DNA of 64,000 bases, taken from the NCBI GenBank assembly GCA_963930655.1, contig OZ005601.1:13078001-13142000 (forward strand), read 5' to 3'. A program made the position numbers and the translations under genes. Shown in pieces: positions 50,159-60,100 of the stretch. The notes beneath the pieces are model-generated. The model did no database searches and was not told the DNA's origin. It saw only the letters and a program-made list of their open reading frames with translations. The stretch comes from Myrica gale (taxonomy: Eukaryota > Streptophyta > Magnoliopsida > Fagales > Myricaceae). Position 1 is the stretch's first letter. The number at the start of each line of letters is the position of its first letter.

Positions 50159-50596
50159 TTTTTTTTTTTTAGTGTAATAAGCAGCTCTATCAACTTGCCA
50201 GTTGTAATTTAAAAACTCAAGTGACTAGGAAGAATCTCTGCATTGTACGCGAAAAATTCGCGTCTCTGATCTGTCTCTATCTCTCTCCCTCTCGGAGAAG
50301 TGCTTCGAAATTAACCAAAATCTGAGACAGAAAGTGATCAAAACCCACATGCAGAAAACCATGCAAGGAAAAGAAGATGAACAAGAAGGAACGGCTTTAT
50401 CAATATGGGATTGTGGCAGCCCTCTGTACGACTCGTATGAATTGGTTTCACTCAGTCATGTCATCGATCGGCATCTGATGGCATTACCACATCTCGGTGG
50501 ATCAAAGCATTTCATTAGCAGATTCTCTCACGCAAACAACGCGGTCACCTCGATGGTATCGAACGCTCCCAGAGGAAATCTAAAAGGGTCTGCCAT

Positions 50597-50828
50597 TGTT
50601 AAGACTAAAATAAAAGAGAATAAAATTTTAGACTGAGAGAGAGAGAGGAGAAGTGAGACACAAGATTTAAGTGGTTCGGTCCATAGACCTACATCCACTG
50701 TGGGAAGGCCCAAATGGGCAGATGTGTGTACTCACTGGTGTAAGGATGAGATTACATAGAGGCTTTATTTATAAGCCTTTGATTGCAATAGCCCACATTG
50801 CTTTAGCAATGTGGGACTAACTCTAATA
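50597..50828 (-). repeat. TRIM LTR (3' LTR in element orientation)
   Basis: 232 bp, TGTTAAGACT...CTCTAATA on the plus strand. It contains a hairpin CCCACATTGCT-TT-AGCAATGTGGG at about 50792-50815 and a TTTATTTATAA motif that could act as a TATA box on the minus strand. Confidence 0.92.
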
Positions 50829-50999
50829 CTCCCCCGCAAACGCAAGGTGGATACACGTTGAGTTTGGACTAGAAAAAGAAATTCTCCATAAGAAAAAATG
50901 GCGCCGGAGGATGGCCGGAGAAGGGCAGACAGTCGCCGGAAGTTGGCCGGAATCTGACCGGAGAGAGGCCGACAATCGCCTGAAGATGGCCGGAGAGGG

Positions 51000-51567
51000 T
51001 CGCCGGAATGGGGAAGACGCCGGAAGGTCGTCGGAGGAATGCCGGACGGGGCGCCGGAAGGCCCGAGAGAAGACGCCGGAAGGTCGCCGGAGGAATGCCA
51101 GATGGGGCGCTGGAAGGCCCGAGAGAAGACGACGGAAGATCGCCGGAGGAATGCCGGACGGGGCACCGGAAGGCCCGAGAGAAGACGCCGGAAGGTCGCC
51201 GGAGGAATGCCGGACGAGGCGCCGGAAGGCCCGAGAGAAGACGCCGGAAGATCGCCGGAGGAATGCCGGACGGGGCGCCAGAAGGCCCGAGAGAAGACGC
51301 CGGAAGATCGCCGGAGGAATGCCGGACGAGGCGCCGGAAGGCCCGAGAGAAGACGCCGGAAGGTCGCCGGAGTGATGCCGGATAGGGCGCCGGAAGGCCC
51401 TAGAGAAGATGCCGGAATGATGCCGGATGGGCGCCGGAAGGCCCAAGAGAAGATGCCGGAAGTTCGCCGGAGGAATGCCGGACGGGGCGCCGGGAGGCCC
51501 TAGAGAAGATGCCGGAAGTTTACCGGAATGATGCCGGATGGGCGCCGGAAGGCCCAAGAGAAGAACT
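51000..51567. repeat. 56-bp GC-rich minisatellite inside the TRIM element
   Basis: Units beginning GCCGGAGGAATGCCGGACGG recur at 51030, 51086, 51142, 51198, 51254, 51310 and 51366 (period exactly 56), followed by shorter, more degenerate copies to about 51567. Because 56 is not a multiple of three, the same repeat shows up in all frames, giving long low-complexity open frames on both strands that are not genes. Confidence 0.93.
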
Positions 51568-51674
51568 AAAATAGGCCGGACTGGACTAGGCCTAAACTAG
51601 GCCAAGCTAAGCCAACAAGAGTGCTGACCAACCTGAGCCAAAATGGGCCACAGGATCGAAATGCTCTGATACCA

Positions 51675-51909
51675 TGTTAAGACTTAAAATAAAAGAGAAT
51701 AAAAATTTAGACTAAGAGAGAGAGAGAGGAGAAGTGAGACACAAGATTTAAGTGGTTCGGTCCATAGACCTACATCCACTGTGGGAAGGCCCAAATGGGC
51801 AGATGTGTGTACTCACTGGTGTAAGGATGAGATTACATAGAGGCTTTATTTATAAGCCTTTGATTGCAATAGCCCACATTGCTTTAGCAATGTGGGACTA
51901 ACTCTAATA
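51675..51909 (-). repeat. TRIM LTR (5' LTR in element orientation)
   Basis: 235 bp, differing from the other LTR by a few small indels, which indicates a fairly recent insertion. Confidence 0.92.
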
Positions 51910-52396
51910 GCCATGGTGGCCACGTCCTTGGATAAATTTGATGTGATCAGGAAGACGTGGAACAGGAAGATGATCATGGGATCAGAACGAGAGGAAAAAT
52001 CCGAAAAGAAGAAGACATGGCTTCCTGCTCTTTTCAAGAGGATCGGTTTGTGGAGGAAACAGAAACACATGTAATTAATGCTTGAAACGGGTAAATAAAT
52101 TGTGTAGAAATTTATCAAAGATCATTTTGCGTACAATTTTTCTTCAGTTTTTGTGTTGATGATATGTATCTGTATATGTTTTAATGCTGGAGTATGGTCT
52201 TTCTTTAAGAACCTGTTAAAGCAGACAGCTTACTAACTTGACAATTTTCCTCAGTTTTATTTCGTTTTCTATTTTGATAATTTTCCTAATTGTCTCTAAA
52301 TTCATATTCGCAATTCGATCAATTCTCATATATGTATTTAACCCCTTAGCATGATCTTCAATTTTTCTAACACTCTACAACTTAAAAGCTTGCAAC

Positions 52397-53546
52397 CAGT
52401 GGCGGAACCAGTAATGCAATCGAATTAGGTCAAACTCTTAAGGGAAAATAACAAAAAAAATTACTATGTAATGCAAAAAAATATCTTAGAGTTAAAATAT
52501 CAAAAATTAAAATACATGTATCTTACTATTTGCTGATACTGAGAGGTGACAATTGGATCATACTTGACTACATATTCTGAAAACATTGTAAAATAGTTTC
52601 GTTCTAAATAGTTTAAAAAATTTATCTCTCAATGTATACTATCATACTATCATTGATCTATTCATCTCTCATCTTATTATGCAAGTCAGTTTTAATAAAT
52701 TTTATCACATAGAACACTCTCTCAACAGGTTATAGTCCCAACTGGTAAAACTAATGTCAACTCAATAAACTAATAAACTAATGGATAGAGTATGATATAT
52801 TGTCTCAACCATCTTCACATCAAGACCTCCAATATCTTGAAACCTAGAAAAAGCATAATGACTTCTCACATCATAAATGCAGGTTCGAAGTTGATCTCTA
52901 AGTACAATATGATCAACTGCTGAGAAATTTTCTGAATAAAGCTTAGCAAGACGAAGTTGACCTCTAAGTACTTAGACATGTTCGTTTTGGTACAATTTTT
53001 AGAATTTTAAGTATAGTTTGAATATTTAGGTGATATTGGAGTTTTATTAGTATTTTTATAAAATTTGTTGGGTTAGATTGATGTTAATTTGTAAAAAAAG
53101 GTAATATTGTATAGAAATAATGTTAAGATGTAATTTAAATGGTTTGATTCAAATTCTAAAAATTTCACCAAAACGAATATGATCAAATGCTGAGAATGAG
53201 TTTCTTGGATCAAGACATGTTATACAAAGAAATAACTCAATACTTACTTCTGTGAAACGATTATCCATCTCCTGCGCAATCAAATCAATAACTTGAAAAA
53301 ACTAGCAAAATCAATATTCTAACTCGAGCGCAGCCGGTCAAAGTATGTATGGTTAAGGGTCCTAGAAGCATGACATGGCGAAGACAATAGGAAGATGAAT
53401 CAAGCTTTTCTATTTTCAATTCAAAGCAAACAGAGCGCATGGGTTGGGAGGCGGGCCTGCACGTAACACACATAATAAAAAAAATTGAAAGATTTTCAGC
53501 TGATGGAAGGCGGCTGCCTCGTCGTACCTACGTAGTTCCGCCCCTG
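52397..53546 (-). mobile_element. hAT transposon deletion derivative, 1150 bp, TSD CTTGCAAC/CTTTCAAC
   Basis: It starts CAGTGGCGGAACCAG and ends TAGTTCCGCCCCTG, with 8-bp flanking repeats differing at one base (52389-52396, 53547-53554). The stretch 52640-52980 is clearly homologous to the hAT at 12845-19180 (for example GACTTCTCACATCATAAAT and AAGACGAAGTTG), corresponding to transposase sequence on the minus strand. It spans the position where CACTA-1 sits in the other copy, without an insertion. Frames are destroyed. Confidence 0.88.
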
Positions 53547-53554
53547 CTTTCAAC

Positions 53555-54906
53555 AATTATCTGTTTTCTTAGATATAAACTTATATAGTCGAAGTAATGG
53601 CTTTTCTGGACTCCCTTTCGGTGTGGGGGATCTGATTGAGAGTAATCACTGAATTTGTAGATAAAAGATATCATCATCGTCGGAGCAAATGCATAAAGTT
53701 ACGTGAATTTTGTTTTATTTTTAATCTTAAAGAGAACGTATAAATTAAACAGGTGAATCACGTAAAAAATTAAAGGATTAACAAACTACAACGTTTTTCC
53801 AAAAAACATTAAGGTAATGAAAAAGGTCGAATTTAATTATTTAACGTTTGCTAGATGAATATTGTTTTATGGTACATCATCATTTGCTCTATGTACCTCT
53901 ATTAATCTAATATGATCTTTAATATCTCTAAGCACATCTCACTTACTGAACTGACAAAAGAAACATGATAAGAGAGAAGAGAACAACGTCGAATTCCCAA
54001 TAGGTGCACAATATTCGTTGTCGGTCTAAGGTTTTTGGGGTTTTTGTTTTTTTTACCCCATTAAGATAATGATTAGTTAGATCAGCTAGTTTGTTATTTG
54101 TTCTCTTTAGTGACTGGGCATATATAAAAAAAGAACAACCAGAGCTTATCCTTGTAGGAGACTACTACGAATTCGTTCGGATTTTTCTTTCTGGTGGTTG
54201 TTCCCTTTTACAACAACCAGAGCTTATCGATTTTTTTTTTTTTTGCTTTGAGAATATTATTTGTGACTACTCTTGTGAATTTTGTTTTTGGTTTCAGTTA
54301 AATACATTTTTCAAGTATGAATTATAATATATCCTAAATTACCAATTTTAATAATACTTTGGGCCGCCCTTATATGATTTTCGTTAAATTAAATTGAGAA
54401 TTGAAAAGAAGCATATGTATTTGAATCTGCCTTCAGGGGACATAAAATGATAAAATTATACTATTAGACTATAAAATGATTCGATGAAGGCAAAATGTGA
54501 GTAGAGAGAAAAATTCAAAACAAATAGGAAAAAAATAATCAAATTATAGGAAATTCATCAATGTTTTACTTATAGAATTCCTATTTAGAATGTGGGTGCT
54601 ATTTTATGATTTAGTTATAATGTGTTTTAGTGGATTTCTCTCTTTCATTATAATGTATTTTAGGTCATTCCCAATAATGTATGCTTTAGTGGCTAAACAA
54701 CCCCTAAAAAAGTGAGACAAATGGGCTAAACAACCCAAGCTCCTGGAATTTTGCGTACTAAAATTTTGGTCACCTAAAATTTTATCATAATTACAAAACA
54801 CTCTATCTCTTAACTTTTTCATCAATTTCCATACACTTTTCACTTTTTCATTACCTTCCATAAACTTTTTCACTTTCTCTTCACTTTTTCATCAACTTTA
54901 ATACCT
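53555..54906. other. Intergenic, AT-rich, no gene
   Basis: It contains the phrase AACAACCAGAGCTTATC twice (about 54134 and 54213). From about 54740 it resembles the AAAATTTT-rich MITE family of 22477-22675. No coding signal. Confidence 0.4.
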
Positions 54907-54915
54907 AAAATTTTA

Positions 54916-55086
54916 GGGATAAATGCAAAATCAGTCCATGTGATCACTTTCGTTTGCCGTTGGTCCTCCCAACAGAGACTAATTTTATCCCTTTCTAAAA
55001 TTAGAGGGACTAATTTTATGTTTTTTTGTCACGAGGACTAATTCGATTTTGGCGTATATCACATGGACTAATTTTGTATTTATCCC
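54916..55086. mobile_element. Mutator-type MITE, 171 bp, TSD AAAATTTTA
   Basis: The terminal inverted repeat GGGATAAATGCAAAATCAGT...ATTTTGTATTTATCCC extends about 29 bp with two or three mismatches. A perfect 9-bp duplication AAAATTTTA flanks it (54907-54915 and 55087-55095); 9 bp is the Mutator hallmark. The interior carries GGACTAATT-type repeats. It is inserted in an older AAAATTTT-rich MITE-like sequence. Confidence 0.88.
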
Positions 55087-55095
55087 AAAATTTTA

Positions 55096-55448
55096 ACCAC
55101 CCTAACTTAGAGTCCTTGTAAAATTATTATTTTACGAAAAAAAATAATAGAGATTTTATTTACAGATTTTAAACAAACTGACCCTTAAAAACACTCCTGG
55201 TAACCGCTCTAGGTGATGGCGATCTGGGCCCAACTACCTCGATAAAACAGACATTTGTGCACCTTAATTCGACCATTCTATTCTATTGAGGCATCTCGCA
55301 GCTAACCGATTCCTGTGAGATAGGTCGGGCCAGTCATGTTCCAAGCCCAAGTGATGCCCAAAAACACGTGAATCGAAATCCTAATTAACAACTACCATGG
55401 ACAGCACAACACACTAGCACAGGAGAGAAAACAAGTACGTCTACCGTG
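55096..55448. other. Spacer, nothing recognised
   Basis: Short non-coding stretch between the Mutator-type MITE and the retroposon-like insertion. Confidence 0.4.
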
Positions 55449-55466
55449 AAAACTGACAAACCAACC

Positions 55467-56393
55467 CCCTCTCTCTTCCCTCTTTTCTCTCTGTTTTCTC
55501 TCTGATTTTTCCTGCTTGCCGACTGTCCGGAGGAAGGGACGCGCTCCGGCTCTCTCCTCTCCCCTCTTCCTTTTTCTTTTCTCTTTTCCCCACTTCCCTT
55601 TTCCGGCTTCCCTCTTCTCCTCTCTGGTTAGAGCGGCTACCTCTGTTGGTTGGGTTGTTGGTTGTTTGTGCTTGTTTTTTTGCAGGATGCTGCCAAGCGT
55701 CCTCCGGTACCTTCCGCCTGATTTCGTCCCACACACGCCCCATGGTTGGTCTCCGCAGGCCGAGCTCGACACCACAGGCCCCTTCCGCTTCCCAGTCGTT
55801 GGCGCTTGATGATTCACGCGCGTTGCGAGTGGATCTCACGCGCCGTCCTCTTTGGGAGCGCGTCCGGCTTCCTCCGCCCCCTGCTACCTGCATATCTTCC
55901 CAGATCTAGTCTCTGTGGCTCCTGCCCATCCTTTTCAGTAGTGGATCTCCTCCTCTGATCACCACGCGTCGCCGCCATGCTAGCCAGAGTCTCCCCGGGG
56001 CTTATGTTATGATTTCCCCCATTTGGGCCTGCCCCACTGTTTAGGGCTTGTTTTATGTTACGTTTTCGTCCGTTTGGGCTAGCCTCAGTGTTTAAGGCTT
56101 GTTTAGGTTTAATTACATGTTCTTTAACTGTTTGTAATTGCAACTGGGATTGTCGGTCCTTCAACGACAGTTCTTTCACGGTTTTTCCGTGTTCCCTAGG
56201 ACTCTCGGGTCCTCTCGCTTCGGACTTCGAGTCTGCCATCCCTGAGGACCTTGTGTCCTCTTTTAAAGCCACTTTAATGTTGGCCCCTCCACTGTCGCTT
56301 GTAACGCCCCTTTTGGATTATGTTCTTTATTTTCCTAGATTGTAATTTTTGTTTGTGTGTTTTTTTAATATATCATTATGAGTTTCAACAAAA
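55467..56393 (+). mobile_element. Retroposon-like insertion, about 927 bp, 18-bp TSD
   Basis: An 18-bp direct repeat AAAACTGACAAACCAACC occurs at 55449-55466 and again at 56394-56411, right after a short A-run. Variable-length duplication plus A-tail indicates target-primed (LINE/SINE-type) insertion. The left end is a long CT-rich tract (CCCCTCTCTCTTCCC...), and the sequence before the tail (TTTTTTAATATATCATTATG) looks like a plant LINE 3' end. I see no reverse transcriptase or endonuclease motif. The open frames on both strands have no recognisable domain. Confidence 0.75.
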
Positions 56394-56472
56394 AAAACTG
56401 ACAAACCAACCATGAAGCAGCGTTTCCAAAGCGGGCTGTAGAAAACGATTTCAGTCTATTCCTCCTGATTAC

Positions 56473-57391
56473 TTTTTTTTCTAAATAACATGAAATTTTA
56501 TTTCACCGGAGAAGAAACAACAGTGCTAAATACAGAGGAGCCCTCAAGGCCGGTACAATGCACAGGGGCAAAAGAGCCCATAACAGCAATCTGAACGTCC
56601 CGAAGGACCATACAACAACTGGTCACAACGGCCTGAATCCTAATAGACACAAAGGTTGCATACAAGGGGGCCAAAAGACCCAGAGTTTTGAAACGGGTCC
56701 AAGGACCCGAAATAAGCTCCGCCACAAGCGAAGGAGTCCAACACCGGAGGAAATGGCGAGCAAGCTCCGCACTCCCACTGCCTCGACAACCCATCCACAC
56801 CAGCACAATCAAAAGGGGGGACAAAGTGAGGAACTTCATTGCTGCAGGAACACGCCGCACCAAGCAAACTTCCACGAGATCCGTCCCAACACAAACCAGA
56901 GAAATGAATTTATTAGACACATCACATCAAAACCAAAACACACAACAAAGAACCCTTGGACCGAGAAACAAGAAGCCACAACAACCCAACCAAGGCAAAA
57001 GAAGGGCGGGGGCGTGAGATCCACACGGGCCCACGTTCGTGCGTGGAACCGCACTCGCCGGTGCACGAGCTCCGAGAGAGTGGTAAGAGCACATCCAACC
57101 AGAGCGGAAGAGCACATCCCACCGGAGCGTGGCCACCAAAACGTTCCCAAACCGCCAAGATCTACCCATGAGGAACGCCCAATTGAAGGAGCACGCTGAA
57201 AGGGAGAAAGGGGAACAAAAGGCCAAGGGGAAAACGGAGAGAAGAGAGAGGGGGAGAGAAGGGAAAGACAGGAGGAACTAGAGCTCCTCCCGTCGCTAGA
57301 GAGGGCAAAGGGTCGCAGAGGGCAAGCGCAGAGGAAGAAAAACTAGAGAGAGTTATGCTCTGTTTGTTTAGAATCTATTCTGCAGCCCTCG
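56473..57391 (-). mobile_element. Second retroposon-like insertion, opposite orientation, about 0.9 kb
   Basis: On the minus strand it begins with a CT-rich leader (complement of the GA-rich block 57185-57350) and ends with GGTGAAATAAAATTTCATG then an A-run (seen as T's at about 56473-56480). TGATTACT occurs at both edges (56466-56473 and 57392-57399), a plausible short or eroded target duplication. The layout mirrors the neighbour at 55467-56393, but the body differs. Minus-strand frames such as 56920-56498 show no known domain. Confidence 0.55.
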
Positions 57392-57399
57392 TGATTACT

Positions 57400-58307
57400 T
57401 ATAGTTAATGGATATATGCAAGGCTGCAGCCTATTAAAAACAAAACGACATGACCCCAACCTCATCAATAGCTGGCCATGACTGCTTTTGACAACAGCAA
57501 CTACTCTTTTTTACCGAAAAATAATAATAATCTAATTATCAAAGTATTAGTGCTGTCAATTTGTGTGGGGCATGTACTTTTGATGAACAGTGTTATTTGT
57601 ATATCTTTATGTTTGAATGTTAAAATTAAAATATTGTAAACGGTCAAAGATTAAAAAATATACTTTAAATAATTTTTATATTTTATAAAATAAAAAATAA
57701 TTATTTAATAAAGAAATAAATTATATTATAATTATTTTATTATGTTAAAATTGTACAAATCAAATATAACGTTTATATAACTGGAAGTCATGTTCCGTAC
57801 GTGTGAAAAAACAATAAATTTATAAAACTCTAGTACCTCTTCAAGAATTAGACCTGTTCTGCAGATACATACTGTATCAATTAATCCAATAAATCTATTT
57901 TTTTAACTTTTTTATGGTATGTGGATTTATTTTTTCTAAGTTAACTAAAAAGAAAAGTCAATGTTCATTTTTCCTGTAGGAGACTTTTTATAACGTGTAG
58001 ATTCAATTTTGTCTAATTAAAGTCGATGCTCATTTTTTCAAGTCAAGAATTGGATAAGAAGAATGAAGCAATCTCACACAAAATGGCAAGCACCGTGGGC
58101 GGCAAAATGGTAGCACCGTGGGTGGCTAAAAGAATTAAGTCTTCTAGAATTCACTCTAATTTTCGATCTGCAAACTGACTTAAAAATAACATCTCGAGGT
58201 ATACAGGTGTGCAGGCCACGCAATAAACCAAGCGTACGCAGAGTACCATTTTGAAGGGTGCTTCAAGAATTTATTTAATCACAACCCTCCTTTGATGATA
58301 CCAATAA
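57400..58307. other. AT-rich region upstream of the gypsy gag, nothing firm
   Basis: It could contain leader or LTR DNA of the Ty3/gypsy element, but I cannot identify an LTR end, primer-binding site or promoter. A short duplication GCACCGTGGGCGGC/GCACCGTGGGTGGC occurs at about 58090-58125. Confidence 0.35.
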
Positions 58308-58490
58308 TTGTTGCGAGTGATTGAAGGATTAGTAGAAACCGTCCACGAATCTCATACAAGCACAGGACGAGAGCTGGATCCTAATAATGGGCAATCAGGG
58401 GAAACATCCGTCCAATGGAGGTGCGCCAGGGAAGCCCATGTGCCGCAGGTATCGATACCAGAAAGGTATCATGAGGAAGTTCACATCCCA
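58308..58490 (+). pseudogene. Ty3/gypsy gag fragment, 5' side of CACTA-3
   Basis: An open frame reads RVIEGLVETVHESHTSTGRE and then CAREAHVPQVSIPERYHEEV up to HIP, where CACTA-3 interrupts. The frame resumes at 62435 with QHNRGSHSPPGWNEEA. No methionine start is evident before it. The assignment as gag rests on continuity with the better-conserved part downstream. Confidence 0.65.
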
Positions 58491-58708
58491 CACTACAAAA
58501 AAAAACAGGTCTATTATTGCGGCGTTTTGAAAAAAACGCTGCTAAAGGGGGTCTATAGCGGCGGTCGCCAGGGAAGCCCATGTGCCGCAGGTATCGATAC
58601 CATAAAGGTATCATGAGGAAGTTCACATCCCACACTACAAAAAAAAAACAGGTCTATTATTGCGGCGTTTTGAAAAAAACGCTGCTAAAGGGGGTCTATA
58701 GCGGCGGT
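58424..58708. repeat. 142/143-bp tandem duplication spanning the left end of CACTA-3
   Basis: Each unit holds about 67 bp of gypsy flank (CGCCAGGGAAGCCCATGTGC...) followed by about 75 bp of CACTA terminus. Units start at 58424 and 58566, so the CACTA end occurs at 58491 and again at 58633, each preceded by CCA. The units differ by one substitution and one extra A. Confidence 0.95.
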
Positions 58709-60100
58709 CGGTGGTCTTTTTAGTGGCGGTCGATTAGTAGCGTTTTTTGTAAAACGTCGCTAAAGGTACAACCTGTAGCGGCGGAATGACCGCCGCTATA
58801 GACCCACTTTAGTAGCGTGTTCTGAAAACGCCGCTAGAAATCAGGTATCTACAGCGGCGGTCATACGGACCGCCGCTGTAGAGTTCACCTTTAGCGGCTT
58901 AACAAAAACGCCGCTATAAGTATAATTTGAAAAAAAATTCAAAAATATATTTTATTTAATGTTAATAATTATTTTATAGACTATTTTATTCCTTTTTATA
59001 CAAAATTTTATTTTTTCATGTGTTTAAAAAATATTTTAGGAGACCTACATAATAAATATGGAATTAAAAGGAGTTTTATGAAAATTGAAGTTGTTATATG
59101 GAATTAGAAATAATGTTATGAAAGTTATATCTATGATTTTTATGATAATTGTATTTTTATTGACTAAATCTAAGTAGTTTAGAGATATCTATTATCATAT
59201 GTGTATAATGAGCATATATATTTGTAATAATTAGTAATATAATATTATTTAATTATAAAATATTATTTAATTTAAAACAAAAAGATATTGTGAGATTAAT
59301 CAACTTATGCAATTAAAGTACATAACTTAATATCTGATCATAGTTGTTATGGTAATTTATATTTTTAAATTATAAATATTATATATTATTACTATGAACT
59401 TGTTTCAATTAAAATTATTACACTAGTTAAATAATATGCTATGTATTTAATTATAAAAAAATATTAAATAATATGTTATGTATTTAATACTATGTATAAA
59501 TATTTTCAAATACTATTATAATTTACAACTGCTTTTAATTACACTAAAATATATATAACTATAAAATATAAAATTATTATTAAAAAAAACTACAAATAAA
59601 AAAAATTAAAACGAAACGCTGCCGTTACCCCACCTCCCCTTCCCCTTTCTTAAAAACTCCCCGCGCGCGCCTTGATTCGCGAAATCACTTTCCCCCCTTC
59701 CCCCCGCACAGCCCTCACCCCTGTGGCAGCGAGAGCGGTCTACGACGCCGGTCTATGATGCAGACCCCTCGTCGTTGAAGACGAAGCCCCGGAAACGGCT
59801 GTTATTGGAAATGCTACATCATTTATCCCAGTTCGCTTTTCTTTTTCTTAGTTTTCGTGAATCTTTCATTTGTTTGCAAGCCTCCAATACCTAGTTCTGC
59901 CCTACTGGAAGGTATCGGATGGTCTTATCTCTTTTTATTAAAGCCTGGGGGTTGGGGTTTAAACCTATGCTTGTTTTTAGTGATTTTTCTTGTGCAGTGA
60001 ATTTTGGGACCAGGTCCTTAATTTTGTCTGTGTCGCTTGTTGTTGCTGCAGAGTTCCAAGTTCCTTTCAGCTTTCTAAGATAATTTTCAATTTGTCCCAG

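Larger units (their letters stand above)
40106..50174 (+). mobile_element. CACTA-2: full-length, possibly autonomous CACTA transposon, 10,069 bp, TSD TAA
   Basis: It starts CACTACAAAAAAAAACACC and ends in a T-run plus TAGTG. The 3-bp duplication TAA flanks it (40103-40105 and 50175-50177). Both ends carry arrays of TATAGCGGCGGTC/GACCGCCGCTATA subterminal repeats in both orientations (40124-40530 and 49780-50158). Inside, on the plus strand, are a TNP2-like transposase gene (43982-47506) and a Transposase_24 gene (47651-49542), both open when spliced. The leader (40530-43981) includes an antisense NHX exon. The order of two genes on one strand resembles the En/Spm arrangement. Confidence 0.95.
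50597..51909 (-). mobile_element. TRIM-like non-autonomous LTR retroelement, 1313 bp, TSD GCCAT
   Basis: Two near-identical LTRs (50597-50828 and 51675-51909) bracket an 846-bp interior, and the 5-bp duplication GCCAT flanks the whole (50592-50596 and 51910-51914). GCTCTGATACCA at 51663-51674 abuts the right LTR. Its complement TGGTATCAGAGC is the standard initiator-tRNA-Met primer-binding site, so the element runs on the minus strand. The complementary purine tract (CGTTTGCGGGGGAG) adjoins the left LTR. There is no gag, protease or reverse transcriptase. The interior is mostly a 56-bp GC-rich minisatellite. Confidence 0.93.
50349..52074 (+). pseudogene. Small uncharacterised plant gene split by a TRIM insertion
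   Basis: The first part, 50349 (or ATG 50361) to 50596, encodes MQGKEDEQEGTALSIWDCGS then PLYDSYELVSLSHVIDRHLM. The second part, 51915-52074, continues TSLDKFDVIRKTWNRKM, a Lys-rich stretch, LFKRIGLWRKQKHM and a TAA. If the element and one copy of its GCCAT duplication are ignored, the frame is continuous, for about 131-135 residues. The WDCGSPLYDSYEL motif resembles small plant proteins of unknown function; I cannot name the role. As it stands, read-through reaches a stop inside the element (50634-50636), so this allele probably makes a truncated protein. CACTA-2 lies about 170 bp upstream of the ATG and may have displaced its promoter. Confidence 0.8.

Noticed and set aside
50823..51557. 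244-codon Pro/Arg/Ser-rich minus-strand frame and three plus-strand Arg/Glu-rich frames
   Set aside because: All are readings of the same 56-bp minisatellite in the TRIM element.
51000..51567. Regularly spaced repeats that could be mistaken for a CRISPR-like array
   Set aside because: Units are directly contiguous with no unique spacers, and the context is a plant retroelement.
55392..55893. Basic, low-complexity frames of 141-150 codons
   Set aside because: They fall in the CT-rich head of a retroposon-like insertion and have no domain.
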